From contig NZ_VWWL01000006.1 in assembly GCF_011752995.1 (NCBI RefSeq), positions 264,795 through 328,794 of the forward strand: a stretch of DNA of 64,000 nucleotides, given 5' to 3'. The stretch comes from Burkholderia sp. Ax-1724 (GTDB lineage: Bacteria; Pseudomonadota; Gammaproteobacteria; Burkholderiales; Burkholderiaceae). Below the pieces are notes generated by a model. It saw only the letters and a program-made list of their open reading frames with translations, did not search any database and was not told the origin of the DNA. The translations under genes were made by a program, and so were the position numbers. Every line of letters starts with the position of its first letter. Position 1 is the stretch's first letter. Below are positions 24,678-33,925 of the stretch, one piece after another.

Positions 24678-25607
24678 CTAATCGCTGCCGTCGCGCCGCA
24701 GCCTCAGCACGGTCGTCATGTACTCCGTCGCGAAGTCGATAAACGCTTTCACGCGCAGCGGCATTCTGCGCTGCACGGGGTAAATGATCTGCGCGGGCAG
24801 CGACTTCGCGCGCCATTGCGGCAGCACCCGCACGAGGCGCCCCGAGACCAGGTCTTCCTCGACGAGCCATTCCGGCAGCACCGCGATGCCGAGTCCCATG
24901 CGCACCGCCTCGCGCATGCTCGTCACGCCCTCGGTGATGAACACGGGCTCGACCTGCAGAATCTGCGTCGAATTCCGCGAATACAGCGTGACCTCGCGCG
25001 CGCCGCCGAACTGATCGCTGGCGAGCGCGATCCACGGCAGCGCGTCGAGCCCTTCGGGCCGGGTGGGAATCGGGTGGTCTTTCAGAAACGGCGGAGACGC
25101 GACGAGGTAGCGCCGGATCTCGCCGAGCGAGCGCGCCACGACGCGCTCGTCGATCAGTGCGCCCGCGAGAATGCCGGCGTCACATCCCTCTTCGATCATG
25201 TGCAGCGGCCGGTTCGAATACCCCAGCTCCATGCGCACGGCCGGATGTGCCTGAATAAAGCTGCTGATAAGCCGGCTGATGACGGACTGGCCGAAATCGA
25301 TCGTCGAAAACACCCGGATATTGCCGCTCAGCTCGGTCTGGTCGTTGCTGAGCCGCTGCGCCGACTCTTCGGCCAGAGACAGCAAGGCCCGCGCGTCGGC
25401 CAGCAACTGATGCCCGACTTCGGTGAGGCTCATGCGATGCGTATCGCGACGCAGCAGCACGGCGCCGCATTGATCTTCGAGCGAGCGCAACTGGCGGCTC
25501 AAGGTGGGCTGGCTCAGGCGCAGCTTGCGCGCCGCAGCGGAGATGCTGCCGCTGTCCACGATGGCGACGAAGGCGCGCAACAGGTTGAGGTCGTCGAATA
25601 TGCTCAT
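24678..25607 (-). CDS. LysR-family regulator divergent from an SDR gene
   Basis: 309 residues; helix-turn-helix about 5-62 (LNLLRAFVAIVDSGSISAAA ... PTLSRQLRSLEDQCG), then a ligand-binding domain. Divergent from the SDR at 25725 with a 117-bp shared region, so probably the regulator of the two SDR genes that follow. Mirrors the LysR-SDR layout at 14.8-16.6 kb. Confidence 0.88.
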   Translation of the reverse strand: MSIFDDLNLLRAFVAIVDSGSISAAARKLRLSQPTLSRQLRSLEDQCGAVLLRRDTHRMSLTEVGHQLLADARALLSLAEESAQRLSNDQTELSGNIRVFSTIDFGQSVISRLISSFIQAHPAVRMELGYSNRPLHMIEEGCDAGILAGALIDERVVARSLGEIRRYLVASPPFLKDHPIPTRPEGLDALPWIALASDQFGGAREVTLYSRNSTQILQVEPVFITEGVTSMREAVRMGLGIAVLPEWLVEEDLVSGRLVRVLPQWRAKSLPAQIIYPVQRRMPLRVKAFIDFATEYMTTVLRLRRDGSD

Positions 25608-25724
25608 ACGCTGGAAGCATAACCCATATACTGGTCATACGGCTACCGTGGGGGTCCGGACGGCGCGATGATTCACCCATCGCATCGATCACCGATCAAT
25701 CACCCCGTCAGAAGGAGCCTCACC

Positions 25725-26468
25725 ATGACCACCCAAGCCAAAGTCGCCATCGTTACCGGAGCATCGCGCGGCATCGGCGCCTCGATCGCGAAGCGCCTCG
25801 CTGCGGACGGCTTCGCCGTCGTCGTCAACTACGCGGGCCGCGCGGCCGACGCGCAGGACGTCGTGGCATCGATCGAAGCCGCGGGCGGCCGCGCCACCGC
25901 GATTCAGGCCGACGTCTCGGTGCCCGCGCAGGTCGCCGCGATGTTCGACCAGGCCGTCACGCTGTTCGGCGGCGTCGACGTCGTCGTGAACAACGCGGGC
26001 ATCATGCAGCCGGGGCTCGTGCCGCTCGTCGATACCGACGACGCCCTGTTCGACCGCCTCATCGCGATCAACCTCAAGGGTACGTTCAACACGCTGCGCG
26101 TGGCCGCGAAAAAACTGCGCAGCGGCGGGCGCATCGTCAACTTCTCGAGCAGCGCGACGGCACTCGCGATGCCGGGCTATTCCGTCTACGCCGCCACGAA
26201 GTCGGCCGTCGAAACGATGACGAACATCTTCGCGAAGGAACTGCGCGGCCGCAACATCACCGTGAATGCGGTCGCTCCCGGACCGACCGCCACCGAGCTG
26301 TTCCTCAAGGACAAGACGCCCGAGCAGATCGAGCGCCTCGCGAAGATGCCGCCGCTCGAACGCCTCGGCCAGCCCGACGACATCTCGGCCGTGGTCGCGT
26401 TCCTCGCCAGCGACGCGGCCAGCTGGGTCGACGGTCAGACGCTGCGCGTGAACGGCGGCATTATCTAA
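25725..26468 (+). CDS. Short-chain dehydrogenase/reductase (SDR)
   Basis: 247 residues with TGASRGIG, NNAG and the catalytic pair YAATK, Ser in NFSSS. Start at 25725 behind GAAGGAG. Highly similar to the SDR at 15818, including the C-terminal LGQPDDISAVVAFLASDAASW region. The next SDR gene lies 60 bp downstream; together they form a likely operon ending at the terminator at 27447. Substrate unknown. Confidence 0.88.
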   Translation: MTTQAKVAIVTGASRGIGASIAKRLAADGFAVVVNYAGRAADAQDVVASIEAAGGRATAIQADVSVPAQVAAMFDQAVTLFGGVDVVVNNAGIMQPGLVPLVDTDDALFDRLIAINLKGTFNTLRVAAKKLRSGGRIVNFSSSATALAMPGYSVYAATKSAVETMTNIFAKELRGRNITVNAVAPGPTATELFLKDKTPEQIERLAKMPPLERLGQPDDISAVVAFLASDAASWVDGQTLRVNGGII

Positions 26469-26528
26469 GCCGTCCTTCGCGTCGCCTCGACTCATCACCC
26501 TGAACTCATTGCAAGCAAGGAGCCCGAC

Positions 26529-27425
26529 ATGAAAAACATCATCGTCGTGACCGGTGCATCGAGCGGCTTTGGGCGCCTGAGCGCCGAAGCGCTCGCGAAG
26601 GCCGGCCATATCGTCTACGCGTCGATGCGCGCCACCACGGGACGCAACGCGCCGACCGTCGCGCAGATGGCGGCATTCTCGCAACAGCATGGTGTCGATC
26701 TGCGCACCGTCGAACTCGACGTGCTCTCGCAGGAATCGGTCGACGCCGGCATTGCGCAGATCATCGCCGAACACGGCCGCATCGACGTCATCGTCCACAA
26801 CGCGGGCCATATGGCCTTCGGTCCCGCCGAGGCGTTCACGCCGGAGCAATTCGCGCAGCTCTACGACGTCAACGTGCTCGGCACGCAGCGTGTGAATCGC
26901 GCGGTGCTGCCGCAGATGCGCAAGCAGAAGCGTGGTCTCGTCGCCTGGGTGTCGAGCAGCAGCTCGGCGGGCGGCACGCCGCCCTATCTCGCACCGTATT
27001 TCGCGGCGAAGGCGGCGATGGATTCGATCGCGGTTCAATATGCGCGCGAACTGTCGGGCTGGGGCATCGAGACGTCGATCATCGTGCCGGGCGCCTTTAC
27101 TTCCGGCACCAACCACTTCGCGCATGCGGGCCGTCCCGCCGATGAAAGCGTGCTCGAAGCGTACGAAAGCGGACCGAACGCCGGGCTCGGCGAGCGCATC
27201 CAGCAGGCCTTCGCCGCGATCGTGCCGGCCGATGCCGATGTCGGACTCGTGGCGCAGGCGCTCGTCGACGTGGTCGATGCGCCGGCGGGACAGCGGCCGT
27301 TCCGCGTGCACGTGGACCCGGCGCAGGACGGCGCGGACGTCGGCTTTGCCGTGCTCGATCGCCTCAGGGCGGAGATGCTGCAGCGAGTCGGGATGGCGGA
27401 GTTGTTGAAGCCGCGGGTGTATTGA
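26529..27425 (+). CDS. Short-chain dehydrogenase/reductase, longer type
   Basis: 298 residues. TGASSGFG nucleotide-binding motif, HNAG, WVSSSSS, and the YFAAK catalytic pair. The longer C-terminus (after the usual ~245 residues) and GIETSIIVPGAFTSG place it in a different SDR subgroup from its neighbour. AAGGAG precedes the start. Operon partner of the SDR upstream; followed by a strong terminator. Confidence 0.86.
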   Translation: MKNIIVVTGASSGFGRLSAEALAKAGHIVYASMRATTGRNAPTVAQMAAFSQQHGVDLRTVELDVLSQESVDAGIAQIIAEHGRIDVIVHNAGHMAFGPAEAFTPEQFAQLYDVNVLGTQRVNRAVLPQMRKQKRGLVAWVSSSSSAGGTPPYLAPYFAAKAAMDSIAVQYARELSGWGIETSIIVPGAFTSGTNHFAHAGRPADESVLEAYESGPNAGLGERIQQAFAAIVPADADVGLVAQALVDVVDAPAGQRPFRVHVDPAQDGADVGFAVLDRLRAEMLQRVGMAELLKPRVY

Positions 27426-27446
27426 GCCTGTGTTTTAGACCGCTCG

Positions 27447-27487
27447 CAAAGAGGCAACGGCATGCGCCGTTGCCTCTTTGTTTTTTT
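27447..27487 (+). terminator. Strong intrinsic terminator after the SDR operon
   Basis: Perfect 15-bp stem CAAAGAGGCAACGGC / GCCGTTGCCTCTTTG (27447-27461, 27466-27480) with loop ATGC and seven T residues. Confidence 0.95.
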
Positions 27488-27520
27488 GGGTGATCCGCAC
27501 CGAAGCGGACGGCATTCCGG

Positions 27521-28882
27521 TCACGCAATCGACCGGCCCATCACGCGCCGCCGGTTCCAGCCGAGCCACACCGCCAGCAAAGCGATGAAGACGAAAACGC
27601 CGGACACGTTCGCGAAGAGGCTCGCAACCGGCAGGTTCATCGCCAGCAGCACGCCGCCAAGCACGGACCCGATGACCGACCCCAGCTTGCCGACGCCGAT
27701 CGCCGAGCCGACCCCGGCCGAGCGCAGCAAGGTCGGATAAAGCATGCCCGCGACCGCATAGAGCGCGAACTGGCTGCCGATCACGCAGACACCACTCGCG
27801 AACGACGCGGCATACAGCCAGACAGCCGGCATCGGCATGCCCAGCGATACGCACACCGGCAAACCGAGCAGCGCGAGCAGCAGGATCACGGCAACGCCGT
27901 AGCGGTCCACGTAGCGGCTCAGCGCGAGCGCGCCAACCGTGCCGCCGACCGGAAACATCATCGCGGCCTTCGCCGCGTGAGCCGCCGGCAGCGCGCTCAT
28001 GCTGAACAGGATCGGCAGCCAGTTCTGCAAAAACTGCAACGCTAGCGAATTCAGAATGAAAAGCGCCCACAGCAAAGGCGTCACGGAAACGAGGCCGTTG
28101 CCGAACAGCGCAAGCGGCGTCGCCCGGATACGCTGTTCGTCGTGGACGAGGTAGCGCGCGTACGGGCCAGGGTCGGCGGCGTCCGAACCGAGACGGCGCA
28201 CGATGCGGGCGATCTCCCGTGGGGCGCGTCCGTTGAGAATCAGAAAGCGGATGGACTCCGGCAACACGGCGAACGACACGACGGCCACTGCGACGGCCGC
28301 CACTCCGCCAAGCTCGAAAAGAACCGGCCAGCCGAAGCGCGGCAACAGCCAAGACGCGATCGCGCCGCCACCGCCGGCGCCAATCGAGAAGCCTGAAAAC
28401 ATCAGCGTGATCCATGTCGCGCGGCGCGCCTTGGGCGCGTATTCGGAAACCAGCGCAACGGTATTCGGCACCACGCCGCCCATGCCGATGCCGGCCAGAA
28501 AGCGCAGTACGGTCAATTGATCGAGCGAGGTCGCGAAGCTGCACGCAAAGGTCAGGATGCCAAACCACAGCGCGCCGTAGATGATCGTCAAACGTCGTCC
28601 TATGCGATCGCCCATGAAGCCGAGCAGTAACGAGCCCACCAGCACGCCGGCGAGACCGTAGCCGAAGACATGGCCGAATTCCGCGGGCTTGACGTGCCAC
28701 GCGTGAATCAGCGTCGGCGCCGCATACGCTGCGGCAACCTGATCGTAGCCGTCGATCAGCACGATCAGAAAACACCATGCGATCAGGCGCAGCGCAAAGC
28801 CGCGCAATCTTTGCTGCTCGATGAGGGCCGAAACGTCGATAGCGCGCCCGGTCTGCGGGACCGTTCGTGAGAGGCCGTTCAT
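27521..28882 (-). CDS. Aromatic acid:H+ symporter-type MFS transporter (second of pair)
   Basis: 453 residues, 12 membrane helices. The first-helix motif CFLIVLIDGYDQVAAAYAAP contains the DGxD-type acidic pair of the aromatic acid:H+ symporter (AAHS) family, and the loop GFMGDRIGRR is the MFS signature. Its ATG overlaps the stop of the next carrier upstream (ATGA), so the two are translationally coupled. Likely imports an aromatic or heteroaromatic carboxylate for the enzymes encoded to the right. Confidence 0.88.
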   Translation of the reverse strand: MNGLSRTVPQTGRAIDVSALIEQQRLRGFALRLIAWCFLIVLIDGYDQVAAAYAAPTLIHAWHVKPAEFGHVFGYGLAGVLVGSLLLGFMGDRIGRRLTIIYGALWFGILTFACSFATSLDQLTVLRFLAGIGMGGVVPNTVALVSEYAPKARRATWITLMFSGFSIGAGGGGAIASWLLPRFGWPVLFELGGVAAVAVAVVSFAVLPESIRFLILNGRAPREIARIVRRLGSDAADPGPYARYLVHDEQRIRATPLALFGNGLVSVTPLLWALFILNSLALQFLQNWLPILFSMSALPAAHAAKAAMMFPVGGTVGALALSRYVDRYGVAVILLLALLGLPVCVSLGMPMPAVWLYAASFASGVCVIGSQFALYAVAGMLYPTLLRSAGVGSAIGVGKLGSVIGSVLGGVLLAMNLPVASLFANVSGVFVFIALLAVWLGWNRRRVMGRSIA

Positions 28883-30267
28883 CGCGAATCGCCGAGTGCC
28901 GAACGCATCTCCTTGACGCGCGCGTCCTCTTGCTTGTGCTCGTCGCCGAATCGCGCGCGATACAGCACTGCGAGCACGGCCGAGAAAATCGCCGCGACGA
29001 GGAACAGCCCGGACGCGGCGTAGAACATCCGCGCAATCGGCAGATGCATCGACAGCAGAATTCCGCCGATTACGGGCCCCGATACCGAGCCGATCTTGCC
29101 GACCGAAATCGCACTGCCGACGCCCGCCGAGCGGAACGACGTCGGGTAGATCATGCCGGCCACCGCATACAGGCCATATTGCGCGCCGACCACGCAGAAG
29201 CCGGTCGCAAACACGGCGAACATCAGCCACGCCTCGGACATGCCATGACCGAGGAAGGCGACGACAGGACAGCCGATCGCCGGCAGGGAGATGATCGCGA
29301 GCACGCCGTGACGGTCGACGAAACGGCACAGGATCAAGCCGCCGAGCACGCCGCCCACCGAGAACATCGTCGTGATGAGACCGGCGCTCTGCGGATTGAT
29401 GCCGACGCCTTCCATCAGGATCGGCAGCCAGTTCTGCAGAAAATACAGCGCCATCGAATTGACGATGAAGACGATCCACAGGAGCGGCGTGATCGCACGC
29501 AGGCCGTCGGAGAAAATCAGCTTGAGCACGAAGCGCTTCTTTTCCTGCACTTCGCCGGGCACGAACAGCGCGTCGGCCGGCAGCGCAAGCTCGGGACGCA
29601 GGCGCGCAACGAGCTGGCGCACCGTTTCGATGCTGCGCCGGCGCACCACCAGCAGCTTGGCCGACTCCGGCAACATCACCGCCAGCAGCAGCGCGACCGC
29701 GAGCGAGCCGATACCGCCCACCACGAACATCACGGGCCAGCCATAGCGATGAATCAGCGCGGACGAAACGATGCCGCCCGACCCCGCGCCGATCGAAAAA
29801 CCGGAGAACATCAAGGTCACCCAGGTGGCGCGCAATCTTTTGGGCGCGTATTCGGCGACCAGCGCGACCGAATTCGGCACCACCCCGCCCATGCCGAGCC
29901 CGGCAATGAAACGCAGCAGCATCAGGTCCTGCAACGAAGTCGCCCAGACGGACAGGAGCGTCAGCGCGCCGAAGAACAGGCTGCCCGACACGATGGCGCG
30001 CTTGCGGCCGAAGCGGTCGCCGAAATAGCCGAAGATGAACGAGCCGATCAGCGTGCCGAACAGCCCCGCGCCGAAGACCGCCCCGAAGCCGCCGCGCGCG
30101 ACATGCCACTCCTTGACGATGGCCGGCGCGGCGAACGAGACCGCGGTCTGATCGTAGCCGTCCATCAGCATGATGAGGAAGCACCAGAACAGCAAGCCGA
30201 TGGCGAAACGTCCTGTCTTCTGCTCTTCGATGAGTGTCGAGATGTTAAATGTACGGTCTGCTTGCAT
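28879..30267 (-). CDS. Aromatic acid:H+ symporter-type MFS transporter (first of pair)
   Basis: 462 residues. CFLIMLMDGYDQTAVSFAAP in helix 1 and GYFGDRFGRKRA in the first cytoplasmic loop are AAHS hallmarks; a charged loop follows helix 6 (about 200-250). Clearly a paralogue of the coupled downstream carrier (both have GMGGVVPN, ATW-x-TLMFSGFSIGAG and FLQNWLPIL). Two carriers plus a porin suggest dedicated uptake across both membranes. Confidence 0.9.
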   Translation of the reverse strand: MQADRTFNISTLIEEQKTGRFAIGLLFWCFLIMLMDGYDQTAVSFAAPAIVKEWHVARGGFGAVFGAGLFGTLIGSFIFGYFGDRFGRKRAIVSGSLFFGALTLLSVWATSLQDLMLLRFIAGLGMGGVVPNSVALVAEYAPKRLRATWVTLMFSGFSIGAGSGGIVSSALIHRYGWPVMFVVGGIGSLAVALLLAVMLPESAKLLVVRRRSIETVRQLVARLRPELALPADALFVPGEVQEKKRFVLKLIFSDGLRAITPLLWIVFIVNSMALYFLQNWLPILMEGVGINPQSAGLITTMFSVGGVLGGLILCRFVDRHGVLAIISLPAIGCPVVAFLGHGMSEAWLMFAVFATGFCVVGAQYGLYAVAGMIYPTSFRSAGVGSAISVGKIGSVSGPVIGGILLSMHLPIARMFYAASGLFLVAAIFSAVLAVLYRARFGDEHKQEDARVKEMRSALGDSR

Positions 30268-30472
30268 GTGCGTTCCAAAATGCCGGTCAGACGGCGGCGC
30301 TGCCGCGCGCCGCCCCTCTGTTCTTACTTCCCGTCGACGCCATCGCCGGGAGCCTCAATATACGGCCCGCGAGCGGGCGGCAGAATCAAAAAATCCCGAT
30401 GATCCCATCGAAATAGCTGAAGAACGTTGCACCGCGCGGCCTGCCCGCCAGATGGCCGGCGCGCGCGACGCG

Positions 30473-31564
30473 TCAAAACATCTGATTGATACCGATGCGC
30501 CCCACCGTCTGCGCACTCGAACTCGACGTCTGGTAACCGAACTGCTGCGCGTGGGCATTCGGGCCCGACGCGCGCTGCACGCCGACGCCCGCGTAAATCT
30601 GCGTGCGCTTGGACAGGTAGTGCGTGAGAAACAGGTTGTACTGGTTGTACGTGAGCCCGTCGAACATCGAGCGGTTATACGAAATGCCGAGGATGTAGAA
30701 GCGCTTGCCGCCGCTCAGGTCGATGTTGACGCCGGCCTGGTAGTTGCGCTCCGAGATCGAGCCCTGCGAGTTTTCGAGCTTCACGTCGGTGAAAGTAAGG
30801 TGCGGCACGAAGTAGCCCACCGCAACGGAGCCGCCGAGCGCAATCGTGCTGTAACGATCGGCGTTGAACAGCGTGCCCGGCTTGAGCGTCTGCCCGAGCA
30901 CCGAGGTCACGCCGAAGATACCGTTCAGATCGGCGGTGCGGTCGTGCGACATCGAATACGCCGCGCCCAGTTTCACCGCGCCGTTTTCGTAATGCGCGCC
31001 GATGCTGTACTGGCGCCCGTCGCTGAAATTCGGCTGATTGCCGAAGCTGTTCATCACGCCGGCCTGGAAGCCGCGGTAATTGATCGTTTCGTAGCTGACG
31101 GAATTGTCGAGCGCCCGCGTGTTCGCGAGCCCGTCCAGATTGCCGACCGTATAGAACGACGAGATGCCCGGCACTGAGTTGTTCAGCGCGCCCACGTACT
31201 GGTACACGTAGTCGGGAATGTGCCCGAGGCTCAGCGAGCCGAAGCGGTCGTTGCTGATGCCGACGTACGCGTCGCGGTTGAAGAAGCTCGTCGGATTGAT
31301 CTGCGCGCCGGTGTTGGTCAGAAAACCCGATTCGAGCCGCGCAAACACCGTGTTGCCGCCGCCGATGTCTTCCTTGATCAGGAACCCGAAGCGGTCCGGC
31401 GTGCGCTTGCCCGCCGACTGCTGATACAGATGCGACCCGTGCGAATTCGAAACGAAATCGACACCCACATCGACGCTGCCGTACAGCGTCACCGATGATT
31501 GCGCGAACGCCGGACACCCCAGCACGAACGCACAGCTACCCAACAACAAGCTCGTCGTTTTCAA
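30473..31564 (-). CDS. Outer-membrane general porin
   Basis: 363 residues from a TTG start at 31564, 6 nt after GGAGA. The signal peptide (KTTSLLLGSCAFVLGCPAFA) precedes QSSVTLYGSVDVGVDF, the first strand of beta-proteobacterial trimeric porins. The C-terminus ends GRIGINQMF, with the terminal Phe needed for outer-membrane insertion. In-frame upstream sequence lacks a signal-peptide start, which favours the TTG. Same direction as the two carriers, 205 bp upstream of them; probably the outer-membrane entry route for the locus. Confidence 0.88.
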   Translation of the reverse strand: MKTTSLLLGSCAFVLGCPAFAQSSVTLYGSVDVGVDFVSNSHGSHLYQQSAGKRTPDRFGFLIKEDIGGGNTVFARLESGFLTNTGAQINPTSFFNRDAYVGISNDRFGSLSLGHIPDYVYQYVGALNNSVPGISSFYTVGNLDGLANTRALDNSVSYETINYRGFQAGVMNSFGNQPNFSDGRQYSIGAHYENGAVKLGAAYSMSHDRTADLNGIFGVTSVLGQTLKPGTLFNADRYSTIALGGSVAVGYFVPHLTFTDVKLENSQGSISERNYQAGVNIDLSGGKRFYILGISYNRSMFDGLTYNQYNLFLTHYLSKRTQIYAGVGVQRASGPNAHAQQFGYQTSSSSAQTVGRIGINQMF

Positions 31565-31897
31565 AAAATGTCTCCAATGTCTTTCTTGTCGCCGACCGCC
31601 TGTTTGCGGACCGATCCCCACCTGGCCTGCGCGCGGGCCCGTTCGCCGCGCGCCTGGCTGTCTTTAAGCTGCCTTGAGTTACCTTTACGCCAGAGGTTGC
31701 CGAGAGTGTAGCCAATGGATTCTGGCTTTTGAATCGTGAATTCTTTATCAATCCATCGAACAAAACGAATAAAGTCTTTAACGATCGGTAAAAACACCAG
31801 GAGAGCGCGATTAATCAATGCGCGCGCTTCTATTAGATGAAACCCGGTGCTAACATCCGCCGCGTCGAGATTATGGATTGGCGTTCGGGAGACTCCT
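31565..31897. other. Divergent promoter region of the catabolic locus
   Basis: 333 relatively A+T-rich bases between porin (leftward) and ubiX (rightward). A weak inverted repeat CTTTAT/ATAAAG (31743-31748, 31769-31774) could be part of an operator. No gene seen. Confidence 0.5.
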
Positions 31898-32476
31898 ATG
31901 AATGGCAAAGGCATGCCGCCGCGGCGCATGGTGGTCGGAATCAGCGGCGCCTCGGGCGTCATCTACGGCGTGCGGCTGCTGCAGCTTCTGCGCAAGCTCG
32001 AGATCGAAACCCACCTCGTGATGAGCCGCTCGGCGCAAGTCACGCTGGCCCACGAATCGGACTACAACGTCGCCGACATCCGCGCGATGGCAAGCGTTTG
32101 CCACTCGAACACCGACATCGGCGCGTCGATTTCGAGCGGCTCGTTTCCGGTGTTGGGCATGATCGTCGCGCCCTGCTCCATCAAGACCCTCGCGGAAATC
32201 AGCACCGGCATGACGAGCGGCCTGCTCGCGCGCGCCGCCGACGTCACGCTGAAGGAGCGCCGCCGTCTCGTGCTGATGGTGCGCGAAACGCCACTGCATC
32301 TGGGCCATCTGCGCAGCATGACGGCCGTCACGGAAGCGGGCGCGATCGTCTATCCCCCCGTGCCCGCGTTCTACGCGAACCCCGAGTCGCTGACCGACAT
32401 GGTCGACCACACGCTCGGCCGCGTGCTCGACCTGTTCGGGCTCGACAGCGCGACGGTGCATCGCTGGGGCATGTAA
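31898..32476 (+). CDS. ubiX: UbiX-family flavin prenyltransferase
   Basis: 192 residues. UbiX joins dimethylallyl phosphate to FMN to make prenylated FMN, the cofactor of UbiD-type decarboxylases. Visible signatures are the FMN-binding GISGASGVIYGVRLL, GMIVAPCSIKTLAEI, and LMVRETPLHLGHLRSM with the conserved Arg/Glu. ATG 31898 has GGGAG at good spacing and fits the family N-terminus; an ATG 51 nt upstream does not. Its partner decarboxylase is encoded at 41644 in the same series, so this is most likely a dedicated cofactor supplier. Confidence 0.93.
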   Translation: MNGKGMPPRRMVVGISGASGVIYGVRLLQLLRKLEIETHLVMSRSAQVTLAHESDYNVADIRAMASVCHSNTDIGASISSGSFPVLGMIVAPCSIKTLAEISTGMTSGLLARAADVTLKERRRLVLMVRETPLHLGHLRSMTAVTEAGAIVYPPVPAFYANPESLTDMVDHTLGRVLDLFGLDSATVHRWGM

Positions 32477-32615
32477 GCGCGCGGCCGGCTTATCGCCGGC
32501 TGTGCGCGAATTATCAAAATTCAGTGATGATTCATTCGGATTAATTTGCTTCTTTCGCGCGATTCGCTGGATTAAAGTAATTCCCGATTTCAGCGGATTT
32601 ACCACTGACAAATAT

Positions 32616-32646
32616 TATCGATTGCCTGATAGGCAATTTCGATAAG
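32616..32646. promoter_or_regulatory. Bulged inverted repeat upstream of the monooxygenase gene
   Basis: Core ATTGCCT-GAT-AGGCAAT (32621-32637), extended by TTATCG on the left and TCGATAA on the right with a 2-nt offset. It ends ~35 bp before the monooxygenase ATG, within a 200-bp A+T-rich gap after ubiX. Could be an operator or an mRNA hairpin; no T-tract on either side. Confidence 0.45.
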
Positions 32647-32678
32647 AATCGCCCATTACGAAAAGGTCGAATCGTCGA

Positions 32679-33866
32679 ATGAAGATAGTTATTGCAGGCG
32701 CCGGTATCGGCGGATTGACGGCCGCCGCCGCGTTATTGAAAAAGGGTTTCGACGTCACGGTGTTCGAGCAGGCCCAGGAACTCAAGGAGATCGGCGCCGG
32801 CGTGCAGCTGAGTCCGAATGCCACGCGCGTGCTGTATCAGCTCGGCGTGGGCGATGCGCTCGACGGGCTCGCGTGCGAACCGCTCGGCAAGCGCGTGCGT
32901 CTGTGGAACACCGGCCAGAGCTGGCGTCTGTTCGATCTCGGTACGCAATCGCGGGCACTCTACGGCTATCCGTACTTCACGCTGCATCGCGCCGACCTGC
33001 ACCAGAAGCTCGCCGATGCGGTCCGCGCGCTCAAGCCCGACGCGATCCGCCTCAATCACAAGGTGGAAAGCTTCTCGCAACAGGACGGCAAGGTGCGCGT
33101 GCAGGCCGTCGGCGGCGAAACCTGCGAAGGCGATCTGCTGGTCGGCGCGGACGGCGTGCATTCGCGCGTGCGGCGCGCGCTGTTCGGTCCCGACGAACCG
33201 GTCTTCTCCGGCGTGATGGCATGGCGCGGCGTGATCGACGCGAGCAAGCTGCCCGAGCATCTGCGCGAGCCGTACGGCGCGAACTGGGTCGGCCCGGGCG
33301 CGCACGTCATCCACTATCCGCTGCGCGGCAACAACCTGATCAATTTCGTCGGCGCCGTCGAGAAGTCGGGCTGGCAGGTCGAATCGTGGTCGGAGCGCGG
33401 CACGCTCGAAGAATGTCTCGGCGACTTCGCGGGCTGGCACGACGACGTGCGCACGCTGATCTCCGCGATCGACATTCCGTACAAGTGGGCACTGATGGTG
33501 CGCGAGCCGATGCCGCGCTGGAGCCTCGGCCACGCGACGCTGCTCGGCGATGCCTGCCACCCTACGCTGCCGTTTCTCGCGCAGGGCGCCTGCATGGCGA
33601 TCGAGGACGGTTATCTGCTCGCGCGCTGCCTCGAACGCCATGCGCGCGACGTGCCCGCGGCGCTGCAACGCTACGAGGCGCTGCGGCTCGAACGCACCGC
33701 GAAAGTCGTGCGCGGGTCGGCGGCCAATGCGACGCGCTTTCACAATCCGCAGCTCGCGCACGCGGAAGGCGCGGCCGCGTATGTGGACCGCGAATGGAGC
33801 GAGGAGCGCGTGAAGGAGCGCTACAACTGGCTGTTCGAATACAACGTCGACACGCTCGAAGTTTGA
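32679..33866 (+). CDS. FAD-dependent aromatic monooxygenase (salicylate / 3-hydroxybenzoate hydroxylase type)
   Basis: 395 residues, class A flavoprotein hydroxylase. GAGIGGL (7-13) binds the ADP part of FAD, GADGVHSR (156-163) is the DG motif, and GDACHP (290-295) is the second FAD motif. The overall pattern (IGAGVQLSPNATR, GNNLINFVGAVE) is that of salicylate 1-hydroxylase, 3-hydroxybenzoate 6-hydroxylase and 6-hydroxynicotinate 3-monooxygenase. These insert one oxygen ortho or para to a hydroxyl, sometimes with loss of a carboxyl. Substrate here is unknown. 60 bp before the VOC gene. Confidence 0.9.
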   Translation: MKIVIAGAGIGGLTAAAALLKKGFDVTVFEQAQELKEIGAGVQLSPNATRVLYQLGVGDALDGLACEPLGKRVRLWNTGQSWRLFDLGTQSRALYGYPYFTLHRADLHQKLADAVRALKPDAIRLNHKVESFSQQDGKVRVQAVGGETCEGDLLVGADGVHSRVRRALFGPDEPVFSGVMAWRGVIDASKLPEHLREPYGANWVGPGAHVIHYPLRGNNLINFVGAVEKSGWQVESWSERGTLEECLGDFAGWHDDVRTLISAIDIPYKWALMVREPMPRWSLGHATLLGDACHPTLPFLAQGACMAIEDGYLLARCLERHARDVPAALQRYEALRLERTAKVVRGSAANATRFHNPQLAHAEGAAAYVDREWSEERVKERYNWLFEYNVDTLEV

Positions 33867-33925
33867 TCCGCACGGGCGCCGCCTCCGACGCGGCCCCGTA
33901 CGACCCCGCCCAACAAGGAGACACC

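Noticed and set aside
27521..30184. A single 887-codon MFS fusion protein
   Set aside because: The upstream part is an out-of-frame reading of the first carrier; the two carriers are separate genes with an ATGA overlap.
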